A stretch of 16,843 nt of DNA, taken from contig CAZWDO010000001.1 in assembly GCA_964632485.1 (NCBI GenBank), positions 241,543 to 258,385 on the forward strand, written 5' to 3'. This document shows, in pieces, positions 14,266-16,843 of the stretch. The stretch's first letter is position 1. Each line of letters begins with the position of its first letter. This DNA is from CAZWDO01 sp964632485 [NCBI: uncultured bacterium]. Its GTDB lineage: Bacteria > JAGOEH01. The translations under genes and the position numbers were made by a program. The notes under the pieces were generated by a model. It was not told the DNA's origin, ran no database searches, and was given only the letters and a program-made list of their open reading frames with translations.

Positions 14266-16238
14266 AACGCAAACTCCGCATTTGTTTTACCGGGGGAGGT
14301 ACCGGGGGTCATATTTACCCGGCATTGACAATTTATCAAATCCTAAAAGAGGCCGGGCTGGTGGAGGAATGCCTGTATCTTGGAAATCAAGACAAAGCGG
14401 AGGGGGTTATTATACCAAAAACTGAGATTCCTCTCCTACATATTTCTTCAGCTCCATTTGCAGGGGTCAGCCATTCAAGACGTCTTCTATTCTTTTACGT
14501 ACTTATAAAAGGAGTGTTCAAAGCGATTTATCACCTTTTCCGGTTTCGTCCCCATGTAATCGTGGCTACTGGCGGTTATGTTTCCGCGCCGGTGGTGTTC
14601 GCGGCATTTTTTTTAAAACCGCTGCTGAAGATACGTATTGTGATTCAGGAACAAAATGTAGTTCCCGGAATATTCAACAAATTTGCATCGCTCTTTGCAG
14701 ATCTGGTGCTGGTCAGCTTTCGTGAATCCGCTTACTACTTATGGAGCACTCGATGTGTTTATAGCGGTTATCCCCTAAGACCCGCCTATTGTGAATCCTG
14801 GGACGAAAATGAATTGCGTCAAAAACTTCAAATTCCGCCGAAAAAACTAGTTATTCTTAGTTATGGGGGTTCAATGGGAGCCCGTTCCATCAACCGACTA
14901 ATCCCTTTAATAGTGAAATTTTTAGCAAAACGCGACGATATTTATCTGGTTCATATTACCGGGATGAGCAAAGACAATTATAAAGCATTCGAGCAAACCA
15001 TGATGGAGCTTCGTTCACAAATCCCAGATTATATTGATACTCATTGCAATCAGTTTGTCAAACCTGATTCCGGTCAAGTTTGGGGACAAGTCTTTGAATA
15101 TAGGCACGATCTGATTCAATACCAGCAGTTAGCCGACATCATCCTTACGAGAGCCGGAGCTGGAGCCGTAGCAGAACTCGCGGCATTGAAAAAAGCCGCC
15201 ATTCTGATACCTAAATGGGGATTACCCGGTGATCATCAGGAACTGAATGCATTTACATTAGCCGCGCGACACGCGTGTCGGGTTGTATTCGAAAAACGCA
15301 ATGAAAATGGTGAAATTGAAATTAGCTGGAATGATATCGCCCAGGATTTGATTGAATTAATTACTGAAAAAAACCAGCGACAAATCCTCCAAGCCAATAT
15401 GGAACATTTCTTTTTTTCCGGATATCGGTCACGCATTGCTGAATCCATCGCCAATTTATTCGGAAATGTCCAAAACATCGAATTTATTGATCAAGTAATA
15501 CTACCTGAGTTAACCAGCCATTTGTTGCAATTCGATCAACTCGTGATCTATCTGGCAAAACTTAACCAGGAATTCGGTTCTCATCACTACCTTGTAAAAT
15601 ACTATAACAATCGATTACATGAATTTCAACGGTCCACCCGCTGGGAAGATATTAATAAAGCCATCAAATTAGCCGGCGCTTTAGGCAATGAATCCGCGAT
15701 TATCGATTTTTTCAAAAACTTTGCCACCTACAACGGTTTTCAAAGACGCAATTTGATCTCGGCAGCGAGTCGCTTATCCACGGCTCATCCCATTATCGAA
15801 AAACTGATCTTAGCGGGTTTAGCAGATTCCTATTTCGAGGTTCGCACCGAATCGATCAAGCTGATGCGCCGACATTTAGAAAAATTCCGCGATCATCCTG
15901 CAATGTCCGAACTTATTAAAAAAATAGCCAAATCCTGTCGTCAGCCTTTTGAGACCCAAAAAGAAGCTCTGTTGATCCTGCCATGGTTATGCCAGAATGA
16001 ACAGGAATTTTTTTCCATTGCTCAACGCTTTCAGACACATAAAAACATCCATTTACGTCAATCTTTGATCCAAAGCATCTTCCAGGCATCCCAACTGGGG
16101 CGATTGAAAAATACAGAAAACTTAAGAAATTTCGTCAAACGAATTCTCATCATATCACCGACCTTCTCCCCCCAATTTCATATTCGATCCCACTATGGGG
16201 AGTTGATACATTTATTGGAAGAGGACCCCCATGGTTGA
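14262..16238 (+). CDS. murG: MurG (lipid II-forming GlcNAc transferase) with an extra C-terminal helical, HEAT-like domain
   Basis: 658 residues, against about 355 for E. coli MurG. Residues 1 to about 400 are MurG, the inner-face membrane enzyme that adds GlcNAc from UDP-GlcNAc to lipid I. Motifs: GGGTGGHIYPAL at 11-22, VATGGYVSAP, IVIQEQNVVPGIFNKFA, GGSMGARSIN, and near 297-330 TRAGAGAVAELAAL with PGDHQELNA. The core has about 25 extra residues before the second UDP-GlcNAc motif. From about 405 to the end there is no glycosyltransferase signal but a helical stretch with HEAT-like pairs, for example HPIIEKLILAGLADSYFEVR; I know no named MurG domain like it. The frame is open throughout, so this is one gene. 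ATG 14262 is chosen because MKRKLRICFTGGG fits the family and gives an ATGA overlap with panC; ATG 14250 is possible. Its last 8 nt overlap mraY. Confidence 0.93.
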   Translation: MKRKLRICFTGGGTGGHIYPALTIYQILKEAGLVEECLYLGNQDKAEGVIIPKTEIPLLHISSAPFAGVSHSRRLLFFYVLIKGVFKAIYHLFRFRPHVIVATGGYVSAPVVFAAFFLKPLLKIRIVIQEQNVVPGIFNKFASLFADLVLVSFRESAYYLWSTRCVYSGYPLRPAYCESWDENELRQKLQIPPKKLVILSYGGSMGARSINRLIPLIVKFLAKRDDIYLVHITGMSKDNYKAFEQTMMELRSQIPDYIDTHCNQFVKPDSGQVWGQVFEYRHDLIQYQQLADIILTRAGAGAVAELAALKKAAILIPKWGLPGDHQELNAFTLAARHACRVVFEKRNENGEIEISWNDIAQDLIELITEKNQRQILQANMEHFFFSGYRSRIAESIANLFGNVQNIEFIDQVILPELTSHLLQFDQLVIYLAKLNQEFGSHHYLVKYYNNRLHEFQRSTRWEDINKAIKLAGALGNESAIIDFFKNFATYNGFQRRNLISAASRLSTAHPIIEKLILAGLADSYFEVRTESIKLMRRHLEKFRDHPAMSELIKKIAKSCRQPFETQKEALLILPWLCQNEQEFFSIAQRFQTHKNIHLRQSLIQSIFQASQLGRLKNTENLRNFVKRILIISPTFSPQFHIRSHYGELIHLLEEDPHG

Positions 16239-16843
16239 AATAATCATTCAATGGCTCCAAGCCCTAGGAGTTAAATTCGGTTTTTTCCGCTTATCTGGCT
16301 ACATTACATTCCGCGCCCTCGCGGCCATGGCCACTTCACTGCTTTTTAGCTTGATTGTAGGATATCGTTTTATTATTTTTCTTTACCATCATCGAATGCG
16401 AGACACTTCCGGCGATTATCAATCTATCGACAGCGCTTCTAAAAAAGGAACCCCAACCGCTGGAGGACTTCTGATCATCTGCTCCGTTTTCGTTTCCCTG
16501 CTAGCGTGGGCCCAACTTACCAATCCTTTTGTCATTATCAGCGCCTCAGCTCTTCTATATTTTGGCCTTGTCGGTTGTTTCGACGACTGGCAAAAAGTTA
16601 AATATAAAAGCTCACTTTTAGGATTAAGCCAAAAAGCAAAAACATTACTGATGTTGGGTTATATTATCCCTTTTGCGATTTATATGATTTCCCCCGCATC
16701 CCCCCTGCCAGTTGAGATGCGTACCCAACTTTATATTCCCTTTTACAAAGAGCCTTTGATGGATATCGGTCCGGTTTTATATGTTCTATTCATTGTTTTT
16801 GTTTTTTTCTCGATTATTAACAGTCTCAACATTACCGATGGTC
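16231..16843 (+). CDS. mraY: Phospho-N-acetylmuramoyl-pentapeptide transferase, 3' end cut by window edge
   Basis: The first 204 residues are present. MraY transfers phospho-MurNAc-pentapeptide from UDP to undecaprenyl phosphate, making lipid I, the substrate of MurG encoded just upstream. The N-terminal ITFRALAAMATSLLFSLIVG matches the family's first conserved membrane region. SKKGTPTAGG (70-79) is the GTPTMGG loop with Ala for Met. FDDWQKV gives the Asp118-Asp119 pair, followed by the KSSLLGL segment. The window ends in NSLNITDG (197-204), the start of the NAxNLTDGLDG motif. Several hydrophobic helices are visible (about 27-52, 79-95, 100-116, 138-153, 181-197). ATG 16231 has GAGGA five bases upstream and overlaps the end of murG by 8 nt. 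Confidence 0.95.
   Translation, partial: MVEIIIQWLQALGVKFGFFRLSGYITFRALAAMATSLLFSLIVGYRFIIFLYHHRMRDTSGDYQSIDSASKKGTPTAGGLLIICSVFVSLLAWAQLTNPFVIISASALLYFGLVGCFDDWQKVKYKSSLLGLSQKAKTLLMLGYIIPFAIYMISPASPLPVEMRTQLYIPFYKEPLMDIGPVLYVLFIVFVFFSIINSLNITDG

Noticed and set aside
14240-14425. 61-codon ORF overlapping panC and murG in another frame
   Set aside because: Out-of-frame shadow of the conserved MurG N-terminus.

Overview
The window is a gene-dense chromosomal segment, roughly low-to-mid 40s % GC by eye, from a Gram-negative-type bacterium. It looks like central metabolism and cell-envelope biosynthesis rather than a mobile or defence region: I see no insertion sequence, CRISPR array, tRNA, rRNA or phage gene. 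The long periplasmic-propeller/Y_Y_Y histidine kinase, the small exported or lipoprotein-like protein and the type II pantothenate kinase fit a lineage near the FCB superphylum (Calditrichota/KSB1/Ignavibacteria-like). The four promoters I can read all have sigma70-type -35/-10 boxes (TTGACA/TTGACT and TATAAT-like), which argues against a member of Bacteroidota proper. This taxonomic placement is inference.

Left part (1-6650, minus strand). A partial sucrose-phosphate synthase carrying a C-terminal HAD phosphatase domain runs off the left edge and has its own promoter. After a 338-bp non-coding gap comes a two-gene signalling operon read leftward from a promoter at about 6619-6647: an HD-GYP protein, then a 1167-residue sensor histidine kinase five bases downstream.

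Middle part (6650-10005). rpiB (plus strand) is driven by a near-perfect sigma70 promoter. It converges, with one base between stop codons, on the minus-strand pair manA-gpmI, which has its own consensus promoter. With the sucrose enzyme these form a sugar-phosphate cluster: pentose phosphate, mannose/fructose-6-P, lower glycolysis and sucrose synthesis.

Right part (10030-16843, plus strand). A promoter back-to-back with that of manA starts a tightly packed run of at least eight genes: a small membrane-anchored or lipoprotein-like protein; a response regulator fused to an RsbW-type ATPase; type II pantothenate kinase (coaW-like); panB; panD; panC; murG with an extra C-terminal helical domain of about 250 residues; and mraY, cut by the right edge. 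Several junctions overlap (8 nt, 4 nt, 8 nt) and the remaining gaps are 3-18 nt, so one transcript with translational coupling is likely. The run joins pantothenate/CoA synthesis to the two membrane-associated steps of peptidoglycan precursor synthesis (lipid I, lipid II) under a phosphorylation-type regulator. That combination, with the fused MurG, is the most unusual thing here.
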